A stretch of DNA of 64,000 nucleotides from an uncultured Muribaculaceae bacterium (GCA_958436175.1 CAUBJF010000002.1:62001-126000); one strand, 5' to 3'; positions 44,940 through 53,660 are shown, numbered from the stretch's first letter. Translations and numbers: made by a program. The notes: generated by a model from the letters alone, not told the origin.

Positions 44940-45484
44940 GGAATGATGAAGTAGAGTAAGTAGTATATAGCGAGCGGCACGAGGACGATAGCAACACCCG
45001 AGAGGGTTAGGAAATGAATTTCTTCATTTTTGCGTACATCCATGTACTGACATGCTTTGTAGAGCACCAGGACGACATAGAGAGGAAGGAACTTGAGCAA
45101 AACAAGGTCCCACGGAAGACAATTACTGAAAATCTGGATAATAACCATAAGTCCGATTCCGGCTACAATAAGTGTCGATGTCCGACGAGGAGACGGAATA
45201 CCGGCAATGAGTGGGGCGAGGCGGTATTCGAATATCAGGCGCGCAATGAATATCGAAATGAAATACGAACCAAAGTCGGCGACAGCCCGGATGAGTATGG
45301 GTGCCAACTTAACATTCTGCTCGTAGAAAAAAGCCAGGAACTCTGTCAGGGCTGCAATTCCCATCAAAGGGTACAGACCCGTGCGAGTCAATTCTTCGGG
45401 ATCGGGGTCTTCCTTTTCGATGTCTTCCCAGCCATATCCGGGAGATAGCAGGAGTTGGAAAAGATATTTTAGAAACTTGAACAT
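44936..45484 (-). CDS. Yip1-like multi-span membrane protein of unknown function
   Basis: The 182-residue protein has about five hydrophobic helices and starts FKFLKYLFQLLLSPGYGWEDIEKE, like the short Yip1-domain proteins of Bacteroidota. Function is unknown. It is the first gene of the smpB-mutS2-CHR-folC run, overlapping smpB by 4 bp. A -7-like TAACTTTG (45511-45504, minus strand) lies about 20 bases before its ATG. I do not propose a specific role. Confidence 0.7.
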   Translation of the reverse strand: MFKFLKYLFQLLLSPGYGWEDIEKEDPDPEELTRTGLYPLMGIAALTEFLAFFYEQNVKLAPILIRAVADFGSYFISIFIARLIFEYRLAPLIAGIPSPRRTSTLIVAGIGLMVIIQIFSNCLPWDLVLLKFLPLYVVLVLYKACQYMDVRKNEEIHFLTLSGVAIVLVPLAIYYLLYFIIP

Positions 45485-45522
45485 GACTTTGTATTTTGGA
45501 GCACAAAGTTACGAAAAACGAA

Positions 45523-45551
45523 TTGTATTTAAGATGGATTTAGTACATTTG
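45523..45551 (+). promoter_or_regulatory. Promoter of the DUF5606 gene
   Basis: TTG (45523-45525), an 18-base spacer and TACATTTG (45544-45551) form a near-consensus promoter. It is followed directly by the inverted repeat TTTGC-AATC-GCAAA (45548-45561). The word CAATCGCAAAA (45552-45561 region) recurs upstream of pgk. The opposite-strand -7 element for the Yip1-like gene lies 33 bp away. Confidence 0.6.
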
Positions 45552-45592
45552 CAATCGCAAAACTTATATGAAAAACTAATAAAGTACTTAAA

Positions 45593-46042
45593 ATGATAAA
45601 AGGCATTATCTCCATCTCCGGTAAACCAGGGCTTTACAAGCTCCTTAGCCGAGGAAAGAACACCTTGATCGTCGAGAACATAGCAACAGGGAAGCGCATA
45701 CCTACATATCCTCATGACAAGGTGATATCTCTTGCTGATATCTCTATCTATACTGACGGTGGCGACATTCCATTGCCCGATGTATTCGAAAAAGTATATG
45801 TAGCCAACGAAGGCAAGGCTGTCGACATGAAGTCTTTCGCAGACGATGCTGCTATACGCGATTATTTCGGTACAATTCTTCCCGAATATGACCGTGAGCG
45901 CGTCTATACCACCGATATGAAGAAGCTCTTCTCCTGGTACAACCAGCTTATCGATGCCGGTGTGACAGAATTTAAGGAGAAAGAAATAGAAGAAGACAAG
46001 GCTGCGGAGGCAGCTGAAGCAGCAGACGAAGATCAAAAATAA
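45593..46042 (+). CDS. DUF5606 family protein
   Basis: The 149-residue protein begins MIKGIISISGKPGLYKLLSR, the typical DUF5606 start, and has two small domains followed by an acidic, alanine-rich tail (EEDKAAEAAEAADEDQ). It is soluble and has no signal peptide. The family is restricted to Bacteroidota and its function is not established; the first 50 residues look like an SH3-type beta barrel. It is a single-gene unit with its own promoter and terminator. Confidence 0.85.
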   Translation: MIKGIISISGKPGLYKLLSRGKNTLIVENIATGKRIPTYPHDKVISLADISIYTDGGDIPLPDVFEKVYVANEGKAVDMKSFADDAAIRDYFGTILPEYDRERVYTTDMKKLFSWYNQLIDAGVTEFKEKEIEEDKAAEAAEAADEDQK

Positions 46043-46061
46043 TCATTGTTATAAAAATAGG

Positions 46062-46101
46062 CGAGGCATTGTCTTTCTTCTGGAGACACTGCCTCGTTTT
46101 T
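46062..46101. terminator. Terminator between DUF5606 and dinB
   Basis: Arms CGAGGCATTGTCT (46062-46074) and AGACACTGCCTCG (46084-46096) pair at 12 of 13 positions, followed by five T on the plus strand. It lies between converging genes. Confidence 0.8.
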
Positions 46102-47170
46102 ATATGTCGAGACGTAGCTGAAGAGGGTTGTCAATGTCTGTCTTAATGTTGTTGCTTAGTGTCAGGCCAAGAAGCCGGATTGGTTTGTCCTGGACATCAG
46201 TCTTGAGCAGGAGTTCCTTGGACAATGCGAGTAATTGAAGTGCTGTGACAGGGTTCTCTATTCCGCTGACGCTCCTGCTTGAGTTGGTAAAGTCTGAATA
46301 CCGAACTTTAAGTGTCAGGGTAGTGCCTTCGAACGACTTTTTCCCGACCCTCTCTTCAAGTTCCTCTGCCAGCGAAGCAAGAATAGGGAATATCTGTTCA
46401 AAGTCTTTTACATCTTCTTCAAGCGTCCTTTCGCATCCAATAGATTTGCGAATACGATAGGGTTCTACAGGACGGTTGTCGATACCCCGGGCAAAGTCGT
46501 AGTACTGACGCGCCGCCTTGCCAAAGTAAAGGCGCAGCTCGGGTAAAGAAAATTTACGGAGGTCTTCGCCGATGTATATGCCGAGTGCATGCATTTTGGC
46601 CGCGGTCACGGGTCCGACTCCCCAAAAAGTCTCAACAGGCATCCTTGCGATAAAGTCCAGAGCATATTCCGGTGATATCACGCACAAGCCGTCCGGCTTA
46701 CGGTAATCGGATGCAATCTTTGCGAGGAATTTATTGTATGATACTCCAGCCGACGCAATAAGACCGATATTGTCGCGAATTTTCTTCTTGATCTCTCTGG
46801 CTATGTCGACTCCGAGGCTGATGTTAGGAAAATTAGAAGTCACATCAAGGAAAGCCTCATCGAGCGATATTGGTTCGACCAAATTGGTATACTCATGAAA
46901 TATCTCATGAATTTCAGCCGATACAGCTTTATATTTCTCAAAATCGCAATCTACAAAAACGAGGTCGTGGCACAGACGTTTTGCTTTAGAAGAAGACATT
47001 GCGGAACGGATGCCGAATCTACGGGCCTCATAGCTTGCTGCGGCAACAACTCCTCTTCCGTCGGCTTGTCCGACAGCAACAGGCTTGCCTCGGAGCTCGG
47101 GATTGTCGCGCTGTTCTACCGAGGCATAGAAAGCGTCCATGTCTATATGAAGTATCTTGCGTATCTGCAT
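46100..47170 (-). CDS. dinB: DNA polymerase IV (Y family)
   Basis: The 356-residue translesion polymerase has the palm motif ILHIDMDAFYASVEQRDNPEL, the SLDEAFLDVT catalytic segment, and a little-finger domain at the end. Start is the ATG at 47170, directly before MQIRKILHIDMDAFY; the frame stays open upstream into the tRNA-Glu gene, which is an artefact. DinB bypasses damaged template bases. It ends at the shared terminator with the DUF5606 gene. No LexA-type site was recognised. Confidence 0.95.
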   Translation of the reverse strand: MQIRKILHIDMDAFYASVEQRDNPELRGKPVAVGQADGRGVVAAASYEARRFGIRSAMSSSKAKRLCHDLVFVDCDFEKYKAVSAEIHEIFHEYTNLVEPISLDEAFLDVTSNFPNISLGVDIAREIKKKIRDNIGLIASAGVSYNKFLAKIASDYRKPDGLCVISPEYALDFIARMPVETFWGVGPVTAAKMHALGIYIGEDLRKFSLPELRLYFGKAARQYYDFARGIDNRPVEPYRIRKSIGCERTLEEDVKDFEQIFPILASLAEELEERVGKKSFEGTTLTLKVRYSDFTNSSRSVSGIENPVTALQLLALSKELLLKTDVQDKPIRLLGLTLSNNIKTDIDNPLQLRLDI

Positions 47171-47236
47171 TGTATGGAAAGAGGAAGAGAGGAGAGCATG
47201 ATAATAATAAAGGGCCACCTTTCGGTAGCCCTTGTG

Positions 47237-47309
47237 TAGCGAATCAGGGAATCGAACCCTGGTCTCCACCGTGAGAGGGTGGCGTGCTAGGCCACTACAC
47301 TAAATCGCC
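47237..47309 (-). tRNA. tRNA-Glu (anticodon CTC)
   Basis: The minus strand folds as a 73-base tRNA. The anticodon stem CCACC/GGTGG encloses CTCTCAC (anticodon CTC, reading GAG), the T arm is CAGGG-TTCGATT-CCCTG, and CCA is not encoded. The acceptor stem GGCGATT/ATTCGCT has one U-U mismatch at 6-67 and a G-U at 1-72, which is imperfect for a working tRNA. A -7 box TAACTTTG (47327-47320) with a TTG 19 bases further upstream lies just in front. Confidence 0.88.
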
Positions 47310-47382
47310 ATTTGCACTGCAAAGTTAGGACTATTTTGTGGCTTGCGCAATAGCGCGTGCTTGTTTTAACAAATGTTTAACA

Positions 47383-48477
47383 TTATGGTTTCCGATCAGT
47401 ACTTATGCTTTTTTCAAGGTACATGTCGACCGTCCTGACGAGTGTTTCTCCTCTTAGATTTCGGGCCAATATCGTTCCGTCTGGCCCGAAAAGAATAATC
47501 ATAGGCACATAGTCGAACCCGTAGAGATTCATAGGTTCCATGCCTGCGTCTATAAGTTGGATCCACGGAGAGGGGTTTTTCTCAAGATAATTATGGGTTT
47601 CGTTGGCTTCTTCCCAAGTCGCGACACCGATTATCTCGAACTCAGTGCTGTCTTTCAATCTTTCGTAAAGGGGAATCAGCACTTTCTTGGCTTCCTGCTT
47701 GCACGGACCGCACCAGGAAGCCCAAAAATCCACAAGCACATACTTGCCCTTTCCGACATAATCGGATAATCGGACCGTTTTTCCGGCAGTGTTTTTGGCT
47801 TCAAAATCGATAAAAGGATTTCCCTCTTCTGACTTACGCCTATTGGTGAATTTCGAATTAAAATCAACAGCGATACGTGTCTTCTTAATACCCTCTGGAA
47901 ATGATTTATACGATTCGTCCCATTCGTCGGGAGTCAGGCCGAAGAACGAACCGAGACTCATAAGAAAATATATCCCAACGCCATTATCATTATTCTTTAT
48001 CGCGTCCCTGTAGAGATTGATGAATTCCGGACGTTTCTTGTCGTATAGCTTTTTATATATTTCTCCTACTTCCGTTCCCTCGAATCCGTGTGCCAGAAGC
48101 TCTTCTTGAAATTTATCAAGCTCATCGACGATAGCCTGTTTTTTCGATACCAAGTCAAGAAGACATCTGTTAAGCTTAGATCCTCCCGACGTAAGATGTG
48201 TACTGAAATCCACTATAGCCAGAGTGTCCAGTATACAGTTACTGAATATATTACCACTTTCAACCCTTACGAGCGCCGAAGTCCCGTAACTCCCCGCAAT
48301 CCGAAGTTTTCCGTTATCTACTATAGCGCTGTCTATATTTTGATTCGTTTCATAATCCTGTACGTAAAATTTCTGTCCGTCAAGTCCCGGCGTGTCTCCT
48401 GATATGACGTAATCGATAGGGAACACTGACAGAATTGTCGTTGTCAGGAGGGTTATGGATGCGATGAATCGTGACAT
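47383..48477 (-). CDS. TlpA-like thioredoxin-fold protein with DUF4369-type N-terminus
   Basis: The 364 residues begin with a signal peptide (about 1-19), a beta-rich DUF4369-like domain (about 22-100), a helical linker, and a C-terminal thioredoxin/AhpC-TSA domain with FWASWCGPCKQEAKK (Cys256 and Cys259). Such proteins reduce or exchange disulfides in the periplasm of Bacteroidota. It stands alone; a -7-like TATCTTTG (48529-48522) lies about 45 bases upstream of the ATG. Substrate proteins are unknown. Confidence 0.9.
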   Translation of the reverse strand: MSRFIASITLLTTTILSVFPIDYVISGDTPGLDGQKFYVQDYETNQNIDSAIVDNGKLRIAGSYGTSALVRVESGNIFSNCILDTLAIVDFSTHLTSGGSKLNRCLLDLVSKKQAIVDELDKFQEELLAHGFEGTEVGEIYKKLYDKKRPEFINLYRDAIKNNDNGVGIYFLMSLGSFFGLTPDEWDESYKSFPEGIKKTRIAVDFNSKFTNRRKSEEGNPFIDFEAKNTAGKTVRLSDYVGKGKYVLVDFWASWCGPCKQEAKKVLIPLYERLKDSTEFEIIGVATWEEANETHNYLEKNPSPWIQLIDAGMEPMNLYGFDYVPMIILFGPDGTILARNLRGETLVRTVDMYLEKSISTDRKP

Positions 48478-48576
48478 GTTTTGACTATTGTTAAGTATTC
48501 TTGAACCTTTTGATTATTATGCAAAGATATTGTTTTTTTTTGAATCGGTGGTAATAAAGAGTCATTTTCGTACGCT

Positions 48577-49092
48577 CTATAGTCTGAATGCCGATGAATA
48601 TCGGACATACCCCTGGGGGAGTTCCTCCTTAAACGGGAAAACCATATAGTACCGGGACTCTACATCGAAAGGTGCTATTATCCCGAAAGCTGACGCTGTG
48701 CGATAACCGAATCTTGAGTAATATTCCGGGGATCCAAGGACGACCGAACAAGAAAAACCGCTATCCATTGCCTTCGTGTGTCCGGCATCTATAAGCGTTC
48801 GTCCTATCCCATAACCTTGAAAATCAGGATGCACGGCCAGCGGGGCTAAAGCCACAGACATGCTTTTCCCAATGGATATCCTGGAAAATATTGCATATCC
48901 TGCAATTACGCCATCGGCTTCGGCTACAAGCGATAGGCGTGGGAGATATTCGGCCGAGCCGCGCAGGCGTTCGACGAGATTATGTTCGTCTCCGTCGGAA
49001 TGTTCTGCTTTTGCAAAGGCCTCTTTTACTATAATTCTGATTGCATCAAAATCAGATACGTTTTCTTCCCTTATTGATAAAGTATCAATCAT
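48577..49092 (-). CDS. GNAT family N-acetyltransferase
   Basis: The 171-residue protein has the GNAT fold: LSIREENVSDFDAIRIIVKEAF at the start, SVALAPLAVHPDFQGYGIGRTLI with the acetyl-CoA loop, and VVLGSPEYYSRFGYRTASAFGI at the end, resembling the YhbS/N-acetyltransferase subgroup. Start is the ATG at 49092; a TTG five codons upstream is in frame. The substrate is unknown. It is a single gene, 138 bp from the fba terminus. Confidence 0.88.
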   Translation of the reverse strand: MIDTLSIREENVSDFDAIRIIVKEAFAKAEHSDGDEHNLVERLRGSAEYLPRLSLVAEADGVIAGYAIFSRISIGKSMSVALAPLAVHPDFQGYGIGRTLIDAGHTKAMDSGFSCSVVLGSPEYYSRFGYRTASAFGIIAPFDVESRYYMVFPFKEELPQGYVRYSSAFRL

Positions 49093-49171
49093 AGTCAATA
49101 CGTTCAATCTTGAAGATCAGCGTGGGCTGTCTTTGCTTATGCTCCTGCAACTGTTCGGATTAATTAACAAA

Positions 49172-49203
49172 ACAGGAGCGTGTCAGCTGAGACACGCTCC
49201 TGT
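49172..49203 (-). terminator. Terminator of fba
   Basis: Two 13-base arms (49172-49184 and 49191-49203) are perfectly complementary around a 6-base loop; on the minus strand the stem is followed by TTTTGTTAATTA. It lies 27 bases past the fba stop. Confidence 0.85.
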
Positions 49204-49230
49204 GAGAACTAACGTCTCTAAGTCTCGTTG

Positions 49231-50229
49231 TTATTCTGCTTTGCCAGCGGAACCGAGTACGTTGACGATTTTGTGACGGTAGAGTTTTTCCATGTTGTCA
49301 CGAGCCGGACCGAGGTACTTGCGGGGGTCGAATTCAGCAGGCTTTTCGTGGAAAACGCGGCGAACGGCAGCGGTCATGGCAAGGCGGCTGTCAGAGTCGA
49401 TGTTGATTTTGCATACAGCACTCTTAGCTGCTTTGCGAAGCTGTTCTTCGGGTATACCGATAGCATCAGGGAGTTTGCCGCCGAACATGTTGATTGTGTC
49501 AACTTCTTCCTGAGGTACGGAGCTGGAGCCATGGAGAACGATGGGGAAGCCGGGGAGTTTTTCCATAACGGCATCAAGGACATCGAATGCCAGTGGCGGG
49601 GGAACGAGCTTGCCTTCAGCGTTACGTGTGCACTGAGCAGGAGTGAATTTGTAAGCACCGTGGCTTGTACCGATAGAAATAGCGAGGGAGTCGCAACCTG
49701 TACGAGTAGCGAAGTCGATAACTTCTTCAGGGTCAGTGTAGGTGTGGTGGTCGGAAGAAACTTCGTCTTCAACACCGGCGAGAACGCCGAGTTCGCCTTC
49801 AACGGTTACGTCGAACTGGTGGGCGTAATCAACGACTTTCTTTGTGAGGGCAACGTTTTCTTCGTAGGGAAGATGAGAACCGTCGATCATAACACTGGAG
49901 AAACCACAGTCGATGCAGTTCTTACAGAGTTCGTAGCTGTCACCATGGTCGAGGTGAAGAACGATCTGGGGATGTTCCCAGCCGAGTTCCTTTGCGTATT
50001 CAACAGCACCTTCAGCCATGTAGCGAAGGAGGGTAGCGTTAGCATAGTTGCGGGCGCCTTTGGATACCTGAAGGATAACAGGCGATTTTTCAGCAGCGGC
50101 TGCCTTGATGATAGCCTGGAGCTGTTCCATATTGTTGAAGTTGAAGGCAGGGATGGCATAACCTCCCTTGATGGCCTTTGCAAACATTTCGCGAGTGTTG
50201 ACAAGGCCGAGATCCTTATAGTTTACCAT
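49231..50229 (-). CDS. fba: Class II fructose-1,6-bisphosphate aldolase
   Basis: The 332-residue zinc enzyme splits fructose-1,6-bisphosphate into the two triose phosphates. It carries QIVLHLDHGDSYELC with metal-binding His92 and His95, then VEGELGVLAGVEDEV, and the phosphate loop around SIGTSHGAYKF. It is a single gene with its own terminator and promoter: TACCTTTG (50309-50302) lies 73 bases before the ATG on the minus strand. Codon use looks strongly biased toward preferred codons, as expected for a highly expressed glycolytic gene. Confidence 0.97.
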   Translation of the reverse strand: MVNYKDLGLVNTREMFAKAIKGGYAIPAFNFNNMEQLQAIIKAAAAEKSPVILQVSKGARNYANATLLRYMAEGAVEYAKELGWEHPQIVLHLDHGDSYELCKNCIDCGFSSVMIDGSHLPYEENVALTKKVVDYAHQFDVTVEGELGVLAGVEDEVSSDHHTYTDPEEVIDFATRTGCDSLAISIGTSHGAYKFTPAQCTRNAEGKLVPPPLAFDVLDAVMEKLPGFPIVLHGSSSVPQEEVDTINMFGGKLPDAIGIPEEQLRKAAKSAVCKINIDSDSRLAMTAAVRRVFHEKPAEFDPRKYLGPARDNMEKLYRHKIVNVLGSAGKAE

Positions 50230-50301
50230 GTTGATATAGTTAGTTTATGTGGTTTTACTGTCATAAACATGCCTTTTGGAGGGCATACTCTTTTTCGAGG
50301 G

Positions 50302-50359
50302 CAAAGGTAAGAATATTTTTTGTAAAATTTTGCCCTTATGCCGAAATAGATTATTTTTG
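50302..50359. promoter_or_regulatory. Divergent promoters of fba (minus) and the NSS transporter (plus)
   Basis: Plus strand: TTTG (50329-50332), 19 bases, TATTTTTG (50352-50359), an exact consensus match, 20 bases before the transporter ATG. Minus strand: -7 TACCTTTG (50309-50302) for fba, with no clear -33. AGGGCAAA (50298-50305) and TTTGCCCT (50329-50336) form an 8-bp inverted repeat that includes the fba -7 end and the transporter -33 box. Confidence 0.65.
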
Positions 50360-50379
50360 CCACTGAAAAATCTGATTAT

Positions 50380-51768
50380 ATGTCTTCGAAGACTGAATTT
50401 GCATCCAAGATAGGCTTGATTGCCGCCACGGTAGGCTCTGCCGTAGGCTTAGGAAATGTTTGGCGGTTTCCGGCGGAGACCCAGGCCAATGGCGGAGCCG
50501 CCTTCCTGCTAATATATATTTTATGTGTGCTGATACTTGGTGTACCTGTGATGCTCTCTGAGTTTGCGCTTGGACGCTCCGGGCGTTCTGACTCTATTGG
50601 TGTCTTCCGGAAACTTTCTCCGGGCAAACTATGGTGGGTAGTGGGTTCTCTCGCGGTCCTTGCATCGTACATCATTATGTCGTACTACATGGTAGTAGCA
50701 GGCTGGACGCTCGAATATCTTTTTGAAAGTATTACCGGCGGGTTGTATAGCAATATCGGGATGAATTTGGAAGGTGACATATCGGGTCTCAGGTCACAGT
50801 TTTCAGGAAAGATGAACGAATATATCTGTAATGACTGGCGCCCGCTTACATTCACATATGCGATGATTGTCATCAATGCGGTCATCCTGATTGGAGGTGT
50901 GCAAAAAGGTATTGAGCGGCTATCTAATATTTTGATGCCCTTACTCTTTGTTATCCTCCTGGGTATGTGCGCTTTTACACTCACCCTCCCCAATGCTTCG
51001 GAAGGGCTTTTGTATTTCCTGTCGCCTGATTTTTCGAAGATAACTCCCGATGTCATAATAAACGCCTTGGGACAAGCATTCTTCAGCCTGAGCCTTGGCA
51101 TGGGCATCTTGATCACATATGCTTCTTACTATCCAGAGTCGACTAAACTTGCACAGACCTCGATAATAGTTGCAATACTTAGTGTCGTAGTAGCAGTACT
51201 AATGGGTATGACTATCTTTCCGGCCGTCAAAAGTTTTGGACTCGACAAAGAGACTCTCGAAGGTGCAACTCTTGTATTTGTCACCTTGCCAGAAGTTTTC
51301 GCCCAACTGCCTGCGCCACAATTATGGTCGACAATGTTTTTCATCCTTCTTCTCGTAGCAGCTTTAACATCAACGGTTTCCATCGCAGAAGTTTCAGTAG
51401 CCATGCTTTGCGACAGATTTAGTCTTCGGCGCCCGTTAGCTGTACTGTCTGTGCTTACTCCTTTATTCGTGATAAGTGCGGTTTGTTCGCTGTCTTTTGG
51501 ATCGTTGTCAGATTTTACCGTTTTTGGGAAGACAGTGTTCGACTTTCTGGATTATTTCTCTACGGACTGGCTTCTTCCCGTCGTAGCGCTAGGTGTCTGC
51601 CTCTACATGGGTTGGTTCGCGCCCAAAGGACTCCTTAAGAACGAACTTAGCAATAACGGTTCTCTGCGTAATTCAGGTAGATCCCTTATTGTGTCTCTTA
51701 TCCGTTATGTGGCACCAGTACTTATACTCGTAATTATGATCTATCCCTGGCTTAGTCATGGCAACTAA
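50380..51768 (+). CDS. Sodium-dependent transporter, NSS/SNF family
   Basis: The 462-residue protein has about 12 membrane helices and the family start KIGLIAATVGSAVGLGNVWRFPAETQANGGAAF, with sodium- and substrate-site residues in helix 1 and the GLGNVWRFP motif. Bacterial members take up amino acids or similar compounds with sodium. The gene is expressed from a consensus promoter and its last 11 bases overlap the small membrane gene that follows. The substrate cannot be inferred. Confidence 0.93.
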   Translation: MSSKTEFASKIGLIAATVGSAVGLGNVWRFPAETQANGGAAFLLIYILCVLILGVPVMLSEFALGRSGRSDSIGVFRKLSPGKLWWVVGSLAVLASYIIMSYYMVVAGWTLEYLFESITGGLYSNIGMNLEGDISGLRSQFSGKMNEYICNDWRPLTFTYAMIVINAVILIGGVQKGIERLSNILMPLLFVILLGMCAFTLTLPNASEGLLYFLSPDFSKITPDVIINALGQAFFSLSLGMGILITYASYYPESTKLAQTSIIVAILSVVVAVLMGMTIFPAVKSFGLDKETLEGATLVFVTLPEVFAQLPAPQLWSTMFFILLLVAALTSTVSIAEVSVAMLCDRFSLRRPLAVLSVLTPLFVISAVCSLSFGSLSDFTVFGKTVFDFLDYFSTDWLLPVVALGVCLYMGWFAPKGLLKNELSNNGSLRNSGRSLIVSLIRYVAPVLILVIMIYPWLSHGN

Positions 51769-52027
51769 TAATGGATTAAGTTATAAAGTCATTATAGCTG
51801 CCGTGGTACTGGTTATCATAGCTTTAAGCATCAGGGCATGTGTCTATTACCAAGATAAAGCGAAGGAGGAGAGTCAACTTTTAGAGCCAAAAGAGCCCAT
51901 TCTCATTGTGGAGGAGCCTGATACGCTTGTGTTGTCAAGCTTTAAGAAAGAAAAGAAGGAAACTATAAAGAAGCCGCGCAAGGCACACCCCAGAGACTAT
52001 CTTGGCGAAAAACCGATCAACAAATAG
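51758..52027 (+). CDS. Small single-span membrane protein linked to the NSS transporter
   Basis: The 89-residue protein starts in a different frame 11 bases before the transporter stop. It has one membrane helix (about residues 10-26, KVIIAAVVLVIIALSIRACVYY) followed by a charged tail rich in Lys, Glu and Pro. I do not recognise a family. In Corynebacterium the NSS transporter MetP needs the small membrane subunit MetS, and this gene occupies the same place relative to its transporter, so an accessory-subunit role is possible; sequence similarity to MetS is not evident. The 153 bp after it hold no gene or clear terminator. Confidence 0.65.
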   Translation: MATNNGLSYKVIIAAVVLVIIALSIRACVYYQDKAKEESQLLEPKEPILIVEEPDTLVLSSFKKEKKETIKKPRKAHPRDYLGEKPINK

Positions 52028-52180
52028 GCTACCCATGCGTTAAATTATAGGACAAGAGGGTTTGATTCTATTAAAAAAGCTCAAATTTGTGGTCCGAGTT
52101 AATGTAAACTCGTCCATTCTATTGCATAACAAAGCGACAATGATTAATTTTACATAATTATATCATACTTATCTTATAAC

Positions 52181-53605
52181 ATGACAAAACTTAAGACACT
52201 TATCTCTTTTATCTCCCTCTCTCTCGTTGGAGGTACAGCTTTTGCCGAACGTCAGTCGACTCCTGAAGGTGAGATAATTCTCCATGCATGGTCATGGTCG
52301 CTTGACACCATTGCATCTAACATGAAAAACATCGCGGAAGCCGGTTACGATTTCGTTCAGACATCGCCGGTGCAGGCTTGCTTTGTTGGAGAAGGAGGTG
52401 GCAAAGCTCTATACAGCGAACCTGAGGACTCTGTAAAAGGCAAATGGTACTACTACTATCAGCCTATCGACTGGACAATCGGCAACTACATGCTCGGTAG
52501 CCGCGATGATTTCAAGGCTATGTGCGACAGCGCATACAAGTACGGGGTAAAAGTAATTGTCGATGTGCTTCCCAATCATACAGCAGTAGATCATAGTGCT
52601 GTCCTCCCTGGACTTGACAATGCTGTCGGCGGCCACGAGAATCTCTATCACGCTAATGGATTCACGCCTATCGAAGATTATAACGACCGTCTTGAATGCA
52701 CAACGGGCGAAATGGGCGGTCTTCCAGATGTTAATACTGAAAATCCCGATTTTCAGTACTACTATCTCCAATATGTCAACGATCTCATCAATCTTGGTGC
52801 CAGAGGCTTCCGCTACGATACTGCCAAGCATATCGGGCTACCATCTGACCCGCTTGACCCAAAAGCTGAGCGCAACAATTTCTGGGATATCGCAACCGGA
52901 CGGGAAGGGGTCAAAGGTCTGTCACTTCTCATGCCTGACAGTCTGTATATTTATGGAGAGGTTCTACAGGACCGCAACGTCAAGGAAGACGAATATGCAG
53001 AATACATGGATTTGACAGCGAGTAACTATGGCCATGCCCTACGTAATGTCCTTGAGAAAGGAGATGCCCGTGTGGAAGAGCTCAATGACTGGCGTAATCC
53101 AGCCGGAGCAGACCGTATCGTTTCCTGGGTAGAGAGTCATGACACCTATTGCAATGCTCACGAGTCTGCCGGCCTCACAGACGACCAGATACGTACAGGC
53201 TGGGTGTTTCTCACAGCCCGCAGAGGTGGTCGTCCTCTTTTCTTCAGTCGTCCTGAAGGAAGTACCCGTGAAAACTATTGGGGTACAAACAGAATTGGTA
53301 ACCGAGGAAACTCAGAATTCATGCATCCTGAAGTTGTCGCGGTTAACGAATTCCGTCATGCCATGAAAGGGGAGCCTGAGAAAATCATTGTATCTAAAAA
53401 TGGATCTGTTGCCGAAATAGAGCGTGGTAACAAGGGTATAGCATTGGTTAACTTTGCAAATGCAAAAGAAAACGCTAAGATAGCGACTTCGCTTCCTGAT
53501 GGCAAATATACTGACAAAGTCTACAAACAGACTTTTGAAGTTAAAAAAGGAATATTGACAGGTTCGTTATCCCCACTGTCCACGTATATACTATACGCAG
53601 AATAA
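52181..53605 (+). CDS. Alpha-amylase family glycoside hydrolase (GH13)
   Basis: The 474-residue protein starts with a signal peptide (about 1-22, ending AFA) and so is exported. The GH13 barrel has VDVLPNHT (region I), GFRYDTAKH with nucleophile Asp213, YIYGEVLQ with acid Glu260, and VESHDTY with Asp321. It hydrolyses alpha-1,4-glucans such as starch. The C-terminal beta domain is short. It is a single gene closed by the hairpin at 53625-53654; no SusC/SusD-type genes are beside it. Confidence 0.92.
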   Translation: MTKLKTLISFISLSLVGGTAFAERQSTPEGEIILHAWSWSLDTIASNMKNIAEAGYDFVQTSPVQACFVGEGGGKALYSEPEDSVKGKWYYYYQPIDWTIGNYMLGSRDDFKAMCDSAYKYGVKVIVDVLPNHTAVDHSAVLPGLDNAVGGHENLYHANGFTPIEDYNDRLECTTGEMGGLPDVNTENPDFQYYYLQYVNDLINLGARGFRYDTAKHIGLPSDPLDPKAERNNFWDIATGREGVKGLSLLMPDSLYIYGEVLQDRNVKEDEYAEYMDLTASNYGHALRNVLEKGDARVEELNDWRNPAGADRIVSWVESHDTYCNAHESAGLTDDQIRTGWVFLTARRGGRPLFFSRPEGSTRENYWGTNRIGNRGNSEFMHPEVVAVNEFRHAMKGEPEKIIVSKNGSVAEIERGNKGIALVNFANAKENAKIATSLPDGKYTDKVYKQTFEVKKGILTGSLSPLSTYILYAE

Positions 53606-53624
53606 ATAGTCAAGGAATCATCGG

Positions 53625-53660
53625 GTCGCAGATTATTATCAAATGGTCTGCGACTTTTTT
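53625..53660 (+). terminator. Terminator of the alpha-amylase gene
   Basis: Stem GTCGCAGA (53625-53632) pairs with TCTGCGAC (53647-53654), followed by six T. It lies 20 bases after the amylase stop. Confidence 0.85.

Noticed and set aside
47171..47269. Upstream extension of the dinB frame
   Set aside because: The open frame reaches into tRNA-Glu and lacks polymerase-like sequence; the ATG at 47170 gives the normal DinB start.
49228..50310. 360-codon open frame opposite fba
   Set aside because: It mirrors the aldolase gene on the other strand. Strong codon bias of fba leaves the complementary frame open; the peptide has no recognised features.
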